Shown piece after piece: positions 1 through 8,261 of a stretch of 22,716 bases of DNA. Every line of letters starts with the position of its first letter. Position 1 is the first letter of the stretch. The stretch covers positions 1-22,716 of the forward strand of contig CAITDX010000018.1 of NCBI GenBank assembly GCA_903891335.1, read 5' to 3'. The notes beneath the pieces are model-generated. The model was given only the letters and a program-made list of their open reading frames with translations. It was not told the DNA's origin and did not search any database. A program made the translations under genes and the position numbers. Source of the stretch: an uncultured bacterium (GTDB taxonomy: Bacteria > Patescibacteriota > Microgenomatia > UBA1400 > PJMF01).

Positions 1-2
1 TA

Positions 3-1226
3 GCACTAAATCCCTATCTTTTTACCAGCATCATTTATCGAGGTAATATCGGTGAAATTATGGCTTTCAGTTTCTTACCTTGGATTTTTTACTTTCTAAG
101 TCAGAAGAAATGGTATTTGCTTACTTTGAGTCTGACTGGTCTTTTCCTTGCACATAATATTAGCGCTCTTTTTGCCAGCGGTTTAATCCTTGTGCAGGCA
201 CTTTTCATGCTCAAAGACTGGCCGTCATGGAAAAAATTTGGCCTCAGTTTCCTAGGCGCATTTGCCATGGGATTGTGGTTCTGGCTGCCTGCTTTAGCTG
301 AAAAAAGCCTCATTACTCTAGATGGAGTAGACTTAACGCTTAATTTTGACCGACATTTTCCAACACTCGCTCAATTACTGCGCTTACCCATGCAATTTGG
401 CTATTCATATTGGGGATCAGTTGATTCAATGTCGTATGGACTGGGTGCGATTCAAATTACCATTTTATTTTTAGCATTGATTATCTTGCTTAGGAAACTA
501 CGTGCTAAAAAGTTTGACTCATGGATTGTAATTAGTTTGTTGTTGGTGCTTGGTCAATTAGCGATCAGCAAATCACTCTACATGATGATTCCTTTTGCAA
601 ATTTCATTCAATTTCCCTGGAGATTATCCTTGTTATTAGCGATGACTTTGGTTATAGTGAGCGCTACCCTTTACGCTTCAACAAGTAAAACAGTACAAAA
701 ATTTTTATGGATTATTGTGTTGTTACAGTTTTGGCAGATTTATCAACTTAAGCCAATTGACTATCAGTACAAAAATCCAATTGATTATGATGCAGATTCT
801 GGCACCACCTCAGTTAATCAAGAAAATATGCCTAAAAATTTTCAATATCCTTTCTTTGAGCAGAAACAAGATCCTATTTTTTTACTAAGCGGAACTGGTC
901 AAATTAGCGTACAAGAACTGTTTGGAAGTTATCGTCGTTACCGCATCACTATCCAAGAATCTGCAATAGTTGTTGAATCAACTGCTGCCTTTGCTGGTTG
1001 GGAAACAAAAGCAAATGACTCTCTAGTTGACTATATCGATAATGAAGACATCAAAGGTCGAATCGCGTATGCTTTGCCAGTTGGTGAGTATCAAATTGAA
1101 AGTCGCTTTACCCAAAAAACTTGGCCTCGTATGATTGGTAATACAATCAGTTTTCTGGCTGCATTAATCTTTGCTTACTTGTTTTACTTTGATTGTCGAC
1201 GTAGTGCCAAAATGAAAATAGAGTAG
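3..1226 (+). CDS. PTPS-related (PF10131-like) polytopic membrane protein, 5' end outside window
   Basis: The frame is open from base 3, so the ATG at 60 is internal and the true start lies before the window; 407 codons are visible. The first visible residues (NPYLFTSIIYRGNIGE) align with APYRALNLFVRGALSE in the convergent neighbour at 1164-2882. The C-terminal portions also match (FAGWETKAN against FPGWRAEIN, then a TxxRxxG motif and a last membrane helix). I therefore assign both to the membrane family carrying a 6-pyruvoyl-tetrahydropterin-synthase-related domain, a GT-C-like fold suspected to move sugars onto surface glycans; no enzyme activity is established for this protein. About seven hydrophobic segments are followed by an extracytoplasmic C-terminal domain and a closing helix. 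Its last 63 bases overlap the neighbour's 3' end on the other strand. Family assignment is fairly secure, function is not. Confidence 0.8.
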   Translation, partial: ALNPYLFTSIIYRGNIGEIMAFSFLPWIFYFLSQKKWYLLTLSLTGLFLAHNISALFASGLILVQALFMLKDWPSWKKFGLSFLGAFAMGLWFWLPALAEKSLITLDGVDLTLNFDRHFPTLAQLLRLPMQFGYSYWGSVDSMSYGLGAIQITILFLALIILLRKLRAKKFDSWIVISLLLVLGQLAISKSLYMMIPFANFIQFPWRLSLLLAMTLVIVSATLYASTSKTVQKFLWIIVLLQFWQIYQLKPIDYQYKNPIDYDADSGTTSVNQENMPKNFQYPFFEQKQDPIFLLSGTGQISVQELFGSYRRYRITIQESAIVVESTAAFAGWETKANDSLVDYIDNEDIKGRIAYALPVGEYQIESRFTQKTWPRMIGNTISFLAALIFAYLFYFDCRRSAKMKIE

Positions 1227-2882
1227 GCAAAATAAACTTAAGATACTCAGCAGATCTCCCCAAATCCGAGCTGGTGTGTGCTCACCAAAATAAATCCCGA
1301 CCTGTGATTGACCAGCTGGAACTTTGACTTGGAGATTACCAAGTTCTTGATCATACACGGGAGTTGTTTTGATACCATTGATTTCAGCTCGCCAGCCAGG
1401 AAAATACGCAACCTTGAAATTAAGTATTGATTCTTTCGCACTTGCAACAGAAACAAGTTTCTCAAAACCATGATCAATCATTACTGTAACAGAATCAGAA
1501 TTTTGTTCAGCTTGCTCTGATTGGTTGTCTAACCAAGCTACAGGCAAGGTTTGTCCAAGCTCCAATAAAGTAGTCTCAGCCGCCATTTGTTTAGGGATAT
1601 AGTCAGGCAATACGGAGCTCATTTCTGTTTGAATGCGAGTTGCATCAGAGTAGTAGAGGGCATCGGGATTCTCCAGATATTCTTTGGGCTTGAAGTAGCT
1701 GAGATTATAAAGACTCAAGCTAAATAAAAGAGTCGCCAAGATCCAGCGATAACGACCAGGCTTGATCAAATAGATACCTCCCACCACAATAATTGCCAAC
1801 CAAAAACTTGCAGGGGCCAAAAATCGCCAAGGAAATTGAATGTAGCTTAATATGCTCACTTGGTCCCAGATAAATTGACTTTTTAGAAGGGTAAAAAACA
1901 AGCTGAAAAGAAACAAAAATCCTGCTCCAACGCTAATAATCAAAACCCTATTTTCTAGCAAATGCTTACGTGTTTGCCAAATATTCAACAGTAACAAAAT
2001 TGCTGCACAAAGCAATCCTCCCCAAGCAGCAAAACCAAAAAAGAAGGAGATGTCATCATTTGGTCCCCAGGCTGAGCCACCATAACCCCAGGTTGCATTG
2101 AAAAATTGACGAATATAGAGAAAGTGATGAGAGTAGTGAAAGTATCCAGCGAAAATGCGCTCAATAATGGTTTCATTCTTTTCCATAAACGCTGGTAAGA
2201 CATAGAAACCAGCTAAACCAATTGAGAGTAAGAAATAAGCGGCAATTGACCAGAGTGTCGAGAGGCGACCATAATGCCAGGCTAAGAGTAGGGCAAACAG
2301 TGCTGCCATGGGAAAAAACATCAAGGCACTTAAGTTATGAGATAAGATAATGCCCGTTAACGACAGACAGGTATAGAGCAAATACTTTGGTTCTTTTTGC
2401 TTGATGTAACTGAGAATAGACCACAGCACCCAGGGGAAAAAGGCCATTGCCATGGCTTCGCTAAGCGCGCCGCGCACAAATAAATTAAGAGCGCGATAGG
2501 GAGCGAGTGTATACAGCGCAGCTAATAAAACTCCGGCAAATCGACCATAGAGTCGTTTACCCAGGAGAAATGCCCCGACAATAGTTATTGCGGCAATTGT
2601 TAGATAGAGAAGCTTAACGCTCATAATAATCGAAAATCCGAGTTTGTGGAAAAGTGCTCCAATGAAATAAGGTAGTGGAGCATAAAAGTTGAAGAGTGGC
2701 ATGCCAAATCCATAGCCAAAATTATCACTCCAGCGCACTGGTAGCTGTCCAGCATCAAGCCCTCTGGTCATTTCAGCAATACGAGCCGCATGGGTGTAGT
2801 CATGGACGTGAAATAATCCAGAAGTAAAGAGCGCGTAGCTGCTCGCAAAAAAGATAATGATAAGTAAGAAAAATGACCGCAT
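1164..2882 (-). CDS. PTPS-related (PF10131-like) polytopic membrane protein, putative GT-C-type glycosyltransferase
   Basis: This 572-residue protein has an N-terminal membrane helix followed by an HDYTHAARI motif (about residues 27-35) with an acidic residue in the first outer loop, as in GT-C enzymes. It then has the family hallmark WSDNFGYGFGMPLFNFY (about 51-67) and an RGALSE motif near 137-142. Roughly ten or more further membrane segments lead to a C-terminal beta-type domain (FPGWRAEIN) and a last helix. These are features of the PTPS-related membrane family (PF10131); a glycosyltransferase role is inferred from the GT-C-like topology and the context. The start lies 2 bases after the stop of the upstream DPM1-like GT2, so the two are probably one transcript, the GT2 perhaps making the lipid-phosphate sugar this protein uses. 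The 3' end overlaps its convergent homologue by 63 bases. Confidence 0.85.
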   Translation of the reverse strand: MRSFFLLIIIFFASSYALFTSGLFHVHDYTHAARIAEMTRGLDAGQLPVRWSDNFGYGFGMPLFNFYAPLPYFIGALFHKLGFSIIMSVKLLYLTIAAITIVGAFLLGKRLYGRFAGVLLAALYTLAPYRALNLFVRGALSEAMAMAFFPWVLWSILSYIKQKEPKYLLYTCLSLTGIILSHNLSALMFFPMAALFALLLAWHYGRLSTLWSIAAYFLLSIGLAGFYVLPAFMEKNETIIERIFAGYFHYSHHFLYIRQFFNATWGYGGSAWGPNDDISFFFGFAAWGGLLCAAILLLLNIWQTRKHLLENRVLIISVGAGFLFLFSLFFTLLKSQFIWDQVSILSYIQFPWRFLAPASFWLAIIVVGGIYLIKPGRYRWILATLLFSLSLYNLSYFKPKEYLENPDALYYSDATRIQTEMSSVLPDYIPKQMAAETTLLELGQTLPVAWLDNQSEQAEQNSDSVTVMIDHGFEKLVSVASAKESILNFKVAYFPGWRAEINGIKTTPVYDQELGNLQVKVPAGQSQVGIYFGEHTPARIWGDLLSILSLFCLLYFHFGTTSTIKVKQVSKD

Positions 2883-2884
2883 AA

Positions 2885-3619
2885 CTACTTCAATTTTAGC
2901 GAAGAAAGCTTGATGTTGATATAGGTAGTCAAGCTTTCAACGCAAGCTTTAACAATCACTGAAATTTTGGCACCCGTGGGTTGACCATAGAGGCGCTTGT
3001 AGTGCGTCACACCAATTTCTGTAAAACGCACTTTCTTTTTTTTCAATCGGTAGAGAATTTCCGCACTAGTAAAGGCACTCCCTGAATTAAGGCGTAAAGA
3101 TTTGAGCAAATCGGCACGAATCAGTTTAAATGCACAATCAATATCTTTAACATGAAGACGAAACAGTGCGTCGATGTACCATTTAAATAAGTGAGCGTTA
3201 AATTGCCGGCCCCATCCCTCTGATCGTTTCTTGCGATAACCGATAATAGCAAGCTTGCCCTGATTAGCTGCTTGTACAAAAAATCCAAGTTCAGCTAGGT
3301 CAAATTGTAAGTCACTATCAGACCAAAAAATCCACTCAAAGCGACTTTCGCGAATCCCAGTTTTCAGAACCTCACCATAGCCTAAATTCTTGGAATGAGA
3401 AACTAACTTGATGTGAGAATCTTTTTTGGCTAATTTGCGGACGATAGCAGCGCTTCGATCAGTACTTCCATCATCAATTACTAATAATTCATAGGTGCGA
3501 GCTAGAGTGGGAATGATTCTTTTTGCCTGCTGCAAGAGAATTTCCAAGTTTGCTTCTTCGTTATAAGCGGGAAAGAAAACTGAAAGTGACTTAAGTTTTT
3601 GCACGACAACTGCTATCAT
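2885..3619 (-). CDS. GT2 glycosyltransferase, DPM1/polyprenyl-phosphate sugar synthase-like
   Basis: The 244-residue product has a GT-A fold signature: SVFFPAYNEE (about 12-22), VIDDGSTD (about 47-54) and WSDSDLQFD (about 99-107), where DSD takes the place of the usual DAD metal-binding motif. The mid-region DIDCAFKLIRADLL is typical of DPM1-like GT2 enzymes, which load a sugar from a nucleotide donor onto a polyprenyl phosphate. There is no C-terminal membrane domain, so it probably acts at the inner face of the membrane. It is followed 2 bases later by the PTPS-related protein, a plausible user of its product. The start is uncertain: ATG at 3619 adds a short hydrophobic leader, and a GTG at 3604 (QKLKSLSVFF) would give a more usual N-terminus. 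Confidence 0.88.
   Translation of the reverse strand: MIAVVVQKLKSLSVFFPAYNEEANLEILLQQAKRIIPTLARTYELLVIDDGSTDRSAAIVRKLAKKDSHIKLVSHSKNLGYGEVLKTGIRESRFEWIFWSDSDLQFDLAELGFFVQAANQGKLAIIGYRKKRSEGWGRQFNAHLFKWYIDALFRLHVKDIDCAFKLIRADLLKSLRLNSGSAFTSAEILYRLKKKKVRFTEIGVTHYKRLYGQPTGAKISVIVKACVESLTTYINIKLSSLKLK
3614..3619 (+). promoter_or_regulatory. Possible -10 box of a leaderless promoter in a tiny divergent intergenic region
   Basis: TATCAT (five of six matches to TATAAT) ends 9 bases before the ATG at 3629, and the same hexamer recurs at 3625-3630. The reverse strand over 3615-3620 reads TATGAT, ending 10 bases before the alternative GTG start at 3604 of the divergent GT2. No convincing -35 was found on either strand. 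If used, both transcripts would start within a few bases of their start codons. Confidence 0.35.
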
Positions 3620-3628
3620 ACTAGTATC

Positions 3629-4549
3629 ATGTTTATTTCAGTAGTGTTAATCATCAAAAATGCTCAAGACACGGTGTTACGCGTGCTGGATTCGGTTCAG
3701 TTCGCCAAGGAAATTATTGTCGTTGATATCGAAAGCACCGATGAGACAATCAAATTAGCCAAAAGATATACCAATAAAATCTATTCATATGGCAAAGAAA
3801 GTCGCTTTGTGGAGCCGGTTCGTAATTTTGCTTTGGCCAAAGCCAAGGAAGATTGGATCTTGGTTTTGGATGGCGATGAAGAGGTGTCGCCTGCTCTAGC
3901 AAAAAAATTATTGTCACTCACTGCCAATGAGCAAGCGGCAGATGCGTACTACTTACCAAGAAAAAATTTAGTGAGTGGCTATTTCATGCGACACACTGGC
4001 TGGTGGCCAGATTATCAATTACGCTTTTTCCGCAAGGGAGTGGTGAGTTGGTCAGAGCAAATTCATGCGCAACCAATCATAGCGGATAATGCTACAACTG
4101 CTAAGCTCGCCGCAGATGAAACCATTGCCTTGCTTCATCACAACTACGCAAATACTCATGACTATATCGCTCGCTTAAATCGCTACACTGACATCGAAGC
4201 AGAACAAAAGAAACCACAAGTTGCTACTGATTTTTCAATTTCTCATTCTAGCTTATTGCGCGATTTCGCGGATGATTTCTTTCGCAGATTATTTGCTTTC
4301 CAAGGATACAAAGATGGGGTGCGGGGGTTTTATTTAAGTGTGATGCAGGCTGCTTATCAAATGACTGTCAAAATGAAGCTTTTTGACCTGCTTGGCAACC
4401 AAGACAAAGCTGATGTTTCAGACACGAAGCAATTAGTGCAAGACTTGCGTCATTTTCGGAAAGAGCTAAACTATTGGATACATGATTTAGAACTCCAAGA
4501 AAGTCACGGTTTAGCCCGATGGTGGATTAAGTTGAAGAGAAAACTATAA
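3629..4549 (+). CDS. WaaE/KdtX-like GT2 glycosyltransferase
   Basis: The chosen start is ATG 3629, giving MFISVVLIIKNAQ and 306 residues. An earlier ATG at 3599 in the same frame would add ten residues unlike a GT2 N-terminus and overlap the divergent gene. Motifs are IIVVDIESTDET (about 29-40), RNFALAKAKEDW (about 65-76) and the metal-binding DGD in LDGDEEVS (about 80-87). The C-terminal block FQGYKDGVRGFYLSV is typical of the WaaE/KdtX-like group, whose studied members add glucose to the LPS inner core. Two more members lie at 5475-6302 and 11563-12351. It is the first gene of a six-gene plus-strand run; the next gene starts 5 bases after its stop. The sugar and acceptor are unknown, and nothing shows that the cell makes LPS. 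Confidence 0.9.
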   Translation: MFISVVLIIKNAQDTVLRVLDSVQFAKEIIVVDIESTDETIKLAKRYTNKIYSYGKESRFVEPVRNFALAKAKEDWILVLDGDEEVSPALAKKLLSLTANEQAADAYYLPRKNLVSGYFMRHTGWWPDYQLRFFRKGVVSWSEQIHAQPIIADNATTAKLAADETIALLHHNYANTHDYIARLNRYTDIEAEQKKPQVATDFSISHSSLLRDFADDFFRRLFAFQGYKDGVRGFYLSVMQAAYQMTVKMKLFDLLGNQDKADVSDTKQLVQDLRHFRKELNYWIHDLELQESHGLARWWIKLKRKL

Positions 4550-4554
4550 AAGGT

Positions 4555-5478
4555 ATGAAGAATCACATTTCGATTATTATCGTCAATTACAACACCCCTC
4601 TTGATACCAAGGCTGTAGTGAAGTCACTTCAGACAATCAACCATAGTGGTTTTGATTATAAGATCATCGTAGTCGATAATGGCTCCAAAGAGCCTCTGAC
4701 TTTTAGCAGTGTCTTTCAGCAACAGAACCCTCGCTTGGAAATCTTGCGTAGTGAAAGCAACCTGGGTTTCTCAGGTGGCAATAATCTCGGTATCCAACAT
4801 GCGATTGATGCCTACGATAGCGACTATTATCTGTTGCTAAATTCCGACACGGTCGTCGATCAAAACTTTCTGCAAGAACTTTTTGACTTGATGAAAAAAG
4901 ATCCCAAAATTGGTTTAGCTGTCAGCAAAATTTATTTTCACAAAGGTTATGAATACTTTGCTGACTCATACACTGATGCTCAGAAACACCACGTACTTTG
5001 GTATGCGGGAGGCAAAGTTGATTGGACAAATTTATTGGCATATCACATTGGCATTGATGAGGTTGATCGAGGACATTTTGATCGTGTGACTGAAACTGAC
5101 TTTGCAACTGGTTGTGTCACCCTGATTAGTCGGGAAGTAATGGAAAGGGTTGGTTTGCTCGATGATCGCTACTTCCTCTATAGTGAGGATGTGGATTATA
5201 GTTTGCGAGTTAAGGAAGCTGGTTTGAAAGTGGTTTATTGTCCCACCTCAATTGTTTACCATAAAATTGGTCGATCAACGGGCGGAGCAGGTTCTTCACT
5301 CCAACAATATTATCAAACAAGAAATCGAATTTTCTTGGCGATACACCATGCGCCCTGGAGAAGCAAGCTCACTGCCCTACATTTGATTTTTAATATACTC
5401 ATTAACGGTAATCGCAGTGAACGCAAGGCAGTTCTTGATGCAGTGATTGGAAGAATGGGTAAACAAGCAGTCTTATGA
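4555..5478 (+). CDS. GT2 glycosyltransferase, WbbL/rhamnosyltransferase-like
   Basis: This 307-residue protein begins SIIIVNYNTP (about 5-14), followed by IIVVDNGS (37-44), NLGFSGGNNLG (69-79) and LLLNSDTVVD (93-102). NSD fills the DxD position. YFLYSEDVDYSLRVKEAG (about 206-223) carries the ED catalytic-base motif. These features define the WbbL-like GT2 subgroup, which includes rhamnosyltransferases of O-antigen and mycobacterial linker synthesis. The actual donor cannot be read from sequence. There is no membrane segment. Its last 4 bases (ATGA) overlap the start of the following gene, which implies translational coupling within the operon. Confidence 0.92.
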   Translation: MKNHISIIIVNYNTPLDTKAVVKSLQTINHSGFDYKIIVVDNGSKEPLTFSSVFQQQNPRLEILRSESNLGFSGGNNLGIQHAIDAYDSDYYLLLNSDTVVDQNFLQELFDLMKKDPKIGLAVSKIYFHKGYEYFADSYTDAQKHHVLWYAGGKVDWTNLLAYHIGIDEVDRGHFDRVTETDFATGCVTLISREVMERVGLLDDRYFLYSEDVDYSLRVKEAGLKVVYCPTSIVYHKIGRSTGGAGSSLQQYYQTRNRIFLAIHHAPWRSKLTALHLIFNILINGNRSERKAVLDAVIGRMGKQAVL

Positions 5479-6302
5479 AAAATAATCTGACCGCCATTAT
5501 TATTGCCAAAAATGAAGCAACAATGATTGCTGCTTGCTTGGAGACACTCTTATTTTGTGAAAAAATCATTGTTCTTGACACTGGTTCCAGTGATCGAACC
5601 GTCGCTATCGCCGAGAGTTATGGGGCTAAAGTAGTGCATTTCGCTCATGATTCTTTTGCGAAATTGCGAGAAAAAGCAGCGAGTTTAGTTGAAACTGATT
5701 GGCTTTTTTATGTCGATGCTGATGAGCGGGTTACGCCAGCACTCGCAAAAGAAGTTTTGCTCTACATCGAACAGAATACGGCTCCAGTGATGGCACTGTA
5801 TCGCCGCAATATTTGTTATGGGCACCAATTTCGATATGGAAATTGGGAAAATGATCGAGTCACTCGTATTTTTCATCGTGACCATTTATTGACTTGGACT
5901 GGTGAAATCCATGAAAGCCCTGTTTTTAAAGGTGAAGTGGCGACCTTACAACATCAGTTGATACATCTGACTCACCGTAATACAGCAGACAATTTAGCCA
6001 AGAGTGCTGAATGGACGATCAAAGAAGCGCGCAGTTTAGCTGCAGCAGCGACATCTGAGGTTGGGTTTTGGACAATTATTCGCAAAGGAGTGATGGAATT
6101 TTATCGACGAGCACTGAAGCATCAAGGGTATAAAGATGGTCTCGCCGGTCTTGTTGAAGCACTGGTACAAGCAATGAATCGCATGATGGTCTACATCCAA
6201 GTCTGGGAATTACAACAAAAACCAAGTCTAGAAAAACGCTACGAACGAGAAGAGCAAGAGATTAGAAGGTTGTGGCATAAAGAAGGTAAGATTTCGGTAT
6301 GA
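5475..6302 (+). CDS. WaaE/KdtX-like GT2 glycosyltransferase
   Basis: The 275-residue product has AIIIAKNEA (about 7-15), KIIVLDTGSSDRT (30-42), a YVDADERVTP metal-binding stretch (79-88, DAD at 81-83) and WTGEIHESP, the WaaE-type acceptor-side motif. The C-terminal HQGYKDGLAGLVEALVQAM parallels FQGYKDGVRGFYLSVMQAA in the protein at 3629-4549. The two are homologues separated by one gene, although they differ too much for a recent duplication. Start and stop both lie in ATGA overlaps with the flanking genes and there is no Shine-Dalgarno sequence, so translation is probably coupled. A soluble or peripheral cytoplasmic enzyme is expected; the sugar is unknown. Confidence 0.9.
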   Translation: MKNNLTAIIIAKNEATMIAACLETLLFCEKIIVLDTGSSDRTVAIAESYGAKVVHFAHDSFAKLREKAASLVETDWLFYVDADERVTPALAKEVLLYIEQNTAPVMALYRRNICYGHQFRYGNWENDRVTRIFHRDHLLTWTGEIHESPVFKGEVATLQHQLIHLTHRNTADNLAKSAEWTIKEARSLAAAATSEVGFWTIIRKGVMEFYRRALKHQGYKDGLAGLVEALVQAMNRMMVYIQVWELQQKPSLEKRYEREEQEIRRLWHKEGKISV

Positions 6303-7399
6303 AGATTGCTTTTTACTCGCCGTATCTTCCCAAACATACTGGTGGAGGCGAAAAATATCTCTTTGATTGTGCCAGTATTGCTGCCACTGCCGGTCATGAG
6401 GTTTTCATCGCTTTGACGAGTCAATCTCCGCTGTCTAGCACAGAAAGAGCCGCAATCAAACAGAGATACGAAGCATTTCTCAATTATTCTCTGGACAAAA
6501 TCACCTTCATCACTACTCCTTTAAATACCACTGCAAGTTTTTGGGAGAAACTATGGTGGACAAAACAATTTGATTGTCTCTACTACCAAACTGACGGCAG
6601 CCTCTTTTTCTCTTTGGCCAAAAAAAATATTTTGCATATCCAAGTGCCACTCGCGATCGATAAATCATCACTCTTAGAACGCTTGAAATTGGCCAATTGG
6701 CGAATTAAAAATACCAATTCATATTTCACCAAAAAATACATTGAAAAGTATTGGCAGACAGATATCGATTACGTTCATCAGCCATTTGTAGAATTACCTC
6801 AGAAAATTACACAAATTCCTAAAAAAAATATCATCCTCTCGGTAGGACGTTTTTTTTCGCAATTACATAGCAAGCGTCAAGATGTTTTGGTTGAATTCTT
6901 TCGACAGTTATGTCAAATCGAACCAAAATTAAGTAAAAACTGGGAACTTGTCTTGGTAGGTCAAATTGAGGATCAAGAATATGCAAATCGAGTTCATAAA
7001 CTTGCTCAAAGTCTGCCAATCACTTTTCATCATCACCTCAATCGAGAAGAACTATTGAAGCTCTATGGCCAAGCCAAAATTTATTGGCATGCAACTGGAT
7101 TTGGTATTGACGTCGAACGGGATCCCGCCAAAGCTGAGCATTTTGGCATTTCAACCCTCGAAGCGATGGCAGCGGGAGCAGTGCCTGTGGTCATCAACTT
7201 GGGTGGACAGCGAGAAATTGTGACCGATGAACTCAGTCGTTTTCTATGGAATAATAAAGATGAGTGCTTGCAAAAAACCATTGCGTTGATGAAAGATGAG
7301 CAGGCACGAATACAAGCAGCTGATCAGGCAAGAACACAGAGTTTGCAATTTTCACAAGCAAAATTTACAAAAGTTTTGCTGACCATGCTGGAGCGCTAA
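6299..7399 (+). CDS. GT4 family glycosyltransferase
   Basis: This 366-residue GT-B enzyme opens with IAFYSPYLPKHTGGGEKYL, the glycine-rich acceptor-side loop (GGGE at about 15-18). It continues with ILSVGRFFSQLHSKRQDVL, the start of the nucleotide-sugar-binding domain, and ends with the retaining GT4 E-x7-E motif in EHFGISTLEAMAAGAVPVV (Glu at about 280 and 288). The GRFF...HSKRQ pattern recalls ALG11-like mannosyltransferases, but donor and product are inferred only to family level. It starts in an ATGA overlap with the preceding WaaE-like gene and ends 1 base before the next start. It carries a modest excess of Lys and AT-rich codons compared with genes further right. Confidence 0.93.
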   Translation: MKIAFYSPYLPKHTGGGEKYLFDCASIAATAGHEVFIALTSQSPLSSTERAAIKQRYEAFLNYSLDKITFITTPLNTTASFWEKLWWTKQFDCLYYQTDGSLFFSLAKKNILHIQVPLAIDKSSLLERLKLANWRIKNTNSYFTKKYIEKYWQTDIDYVHQPFVELPQKITQIPKKNIILSVGRFFSQLHSKRQDVLVEFFRQLCQIEPKLSKNWELVLVGQIEDQEYANRVHKLAQSLPITFHHHLNREELLKLYGQAKIYWHATGFGIDVERDPAKAEHFGISTLEAMAAGAVPVVINLGGQREIVTDELSRFLWNNKDECLQKTIALMKDEQARIQAADQARTQSLQFSQAKFTKVLLTMLER

Positions 7400-7400
7400 T

Positions 7401-8261
7401 ATGCCACAAGTATCAATCGTCATCCCTAGCTACAAAGGCGTGCGCTTGTATGAAAAAAATTTACCCGCAGTGCTTGGGTGCATGCGCAGCGGTGACGAGC
7501 TGATTGTGGTTGATGATGCCAGCGGCAAGGAAGATCCAACTGTTGCTTGGTTTGCTCAAAAATTCGCTACGAAACAAGTTGCTTTCACTGATTTTGCTGC
7601 TGATCTCTATCAAGGCACCCATAAAATAGGAAAAAAAACGTTCATCATCAAGCTTCTGGTCAATCACAGCAACCAGCGTTTTGGCGCCTCCTCTAATCGA
7701 GGTTTTCGTATTGCTCAAAATGAGCTCGTGTTTCTGATCAATAACGATGTGGCTCCTTATCCTGATTGTCTCTCACACCTGATTCCTCATTTTGATAACC
7801 CTAAGGTATTTGCTGTGGGATGCCTTGAGCATGAAACTCACCTGCAGACTTTGGGGGGGCGCAATAAACTCTGGTTTCAAAGAGGCATGTTTTTACATAG
7901 TCGCTATCAAGATATGTCGACTGGTGAAACAGCTTGGGCGAGTGGCGGCAGCGCAATGTTCCGCAAGAGTATATTTGAGAGTATTGGTGGTTTTGATAAG
8001 TTGTATTATCCCGCATACTGGGAAGACATTGATCTGTCTTTCCAGGCGAGGAAGCGTGGCTTTTTAATTCTTTTTGAACCAAAAGCCCAAGTTGATCATA
8101 ATCATGAAACCACTAATAAATCAGTGTTTGGTGAACAACAAATGCAAGCCATGAGCTGGCGTAATGCTAAAAAATTCACTTGGAAAAATGCCAACTTTTG
8201 GCAAAGGATCAGCTTTTTAGTTTGGCAACCTTACTGGTGGTATAAAATGCGCACGTCATGA
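7401..8261 (+). CDS. GT2 glycosyltransferase (WbbL-like subgroup)
   Basis: The 286-residue product has SIVIPSYKG (5-13), DELIVVDDAS (32-41), RFGASSNRGFRIA (93-105) and FLINNDVAPYPD (111-122), with NND in the metal-binding position. AYWEDIDLSFQARKRG (about 205-220) carries the ED catalytic motif. This is the arrangement of inverting WbbL-like GT2 enzymes. The C-terminus is rich in Trp (WKNANFW, WQPYWWYKM) and may sit on the membrane. A GGAG at 7384-7393 region precedes the start by several bases and could act as a weak ribosome binding site. The last 4 bases overlap the following GT-C gene. Confidence 0.9.
   Translation: MPQVSIVIPSYKGVRLYEKNLPAVLGCMRSGDELIVVDDASGKEDPTVAWFAQKFATKQVAFTDFAADLYQGTHKIGKKTFIIKLLVNHSNQRFGASSNRGFRIAQNELVFLINNDVAPYPDCLSHLIPHFDNPKVFAVGCLEHETHLQTLGGRNKLWFQRGMFLHSRYQDMSTGETAWASGGSAMFRKSIFESIGGFDKLYYPAYWEDIDLSFQARKRGFLILFEPKAQVDHNHETTNKSVFGEQQMQAMSWRNAKKFTWKNANFWQRISFLVWQPYWWYKMRTS

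Noticed and set aside
7792..8082. Open frames of 91-93 codons on both strands inside the GT2 gene at 7401-8261
   Set aside because: They are shadows of a well-supported gene, with compositions unlike real proteins and no start signals.
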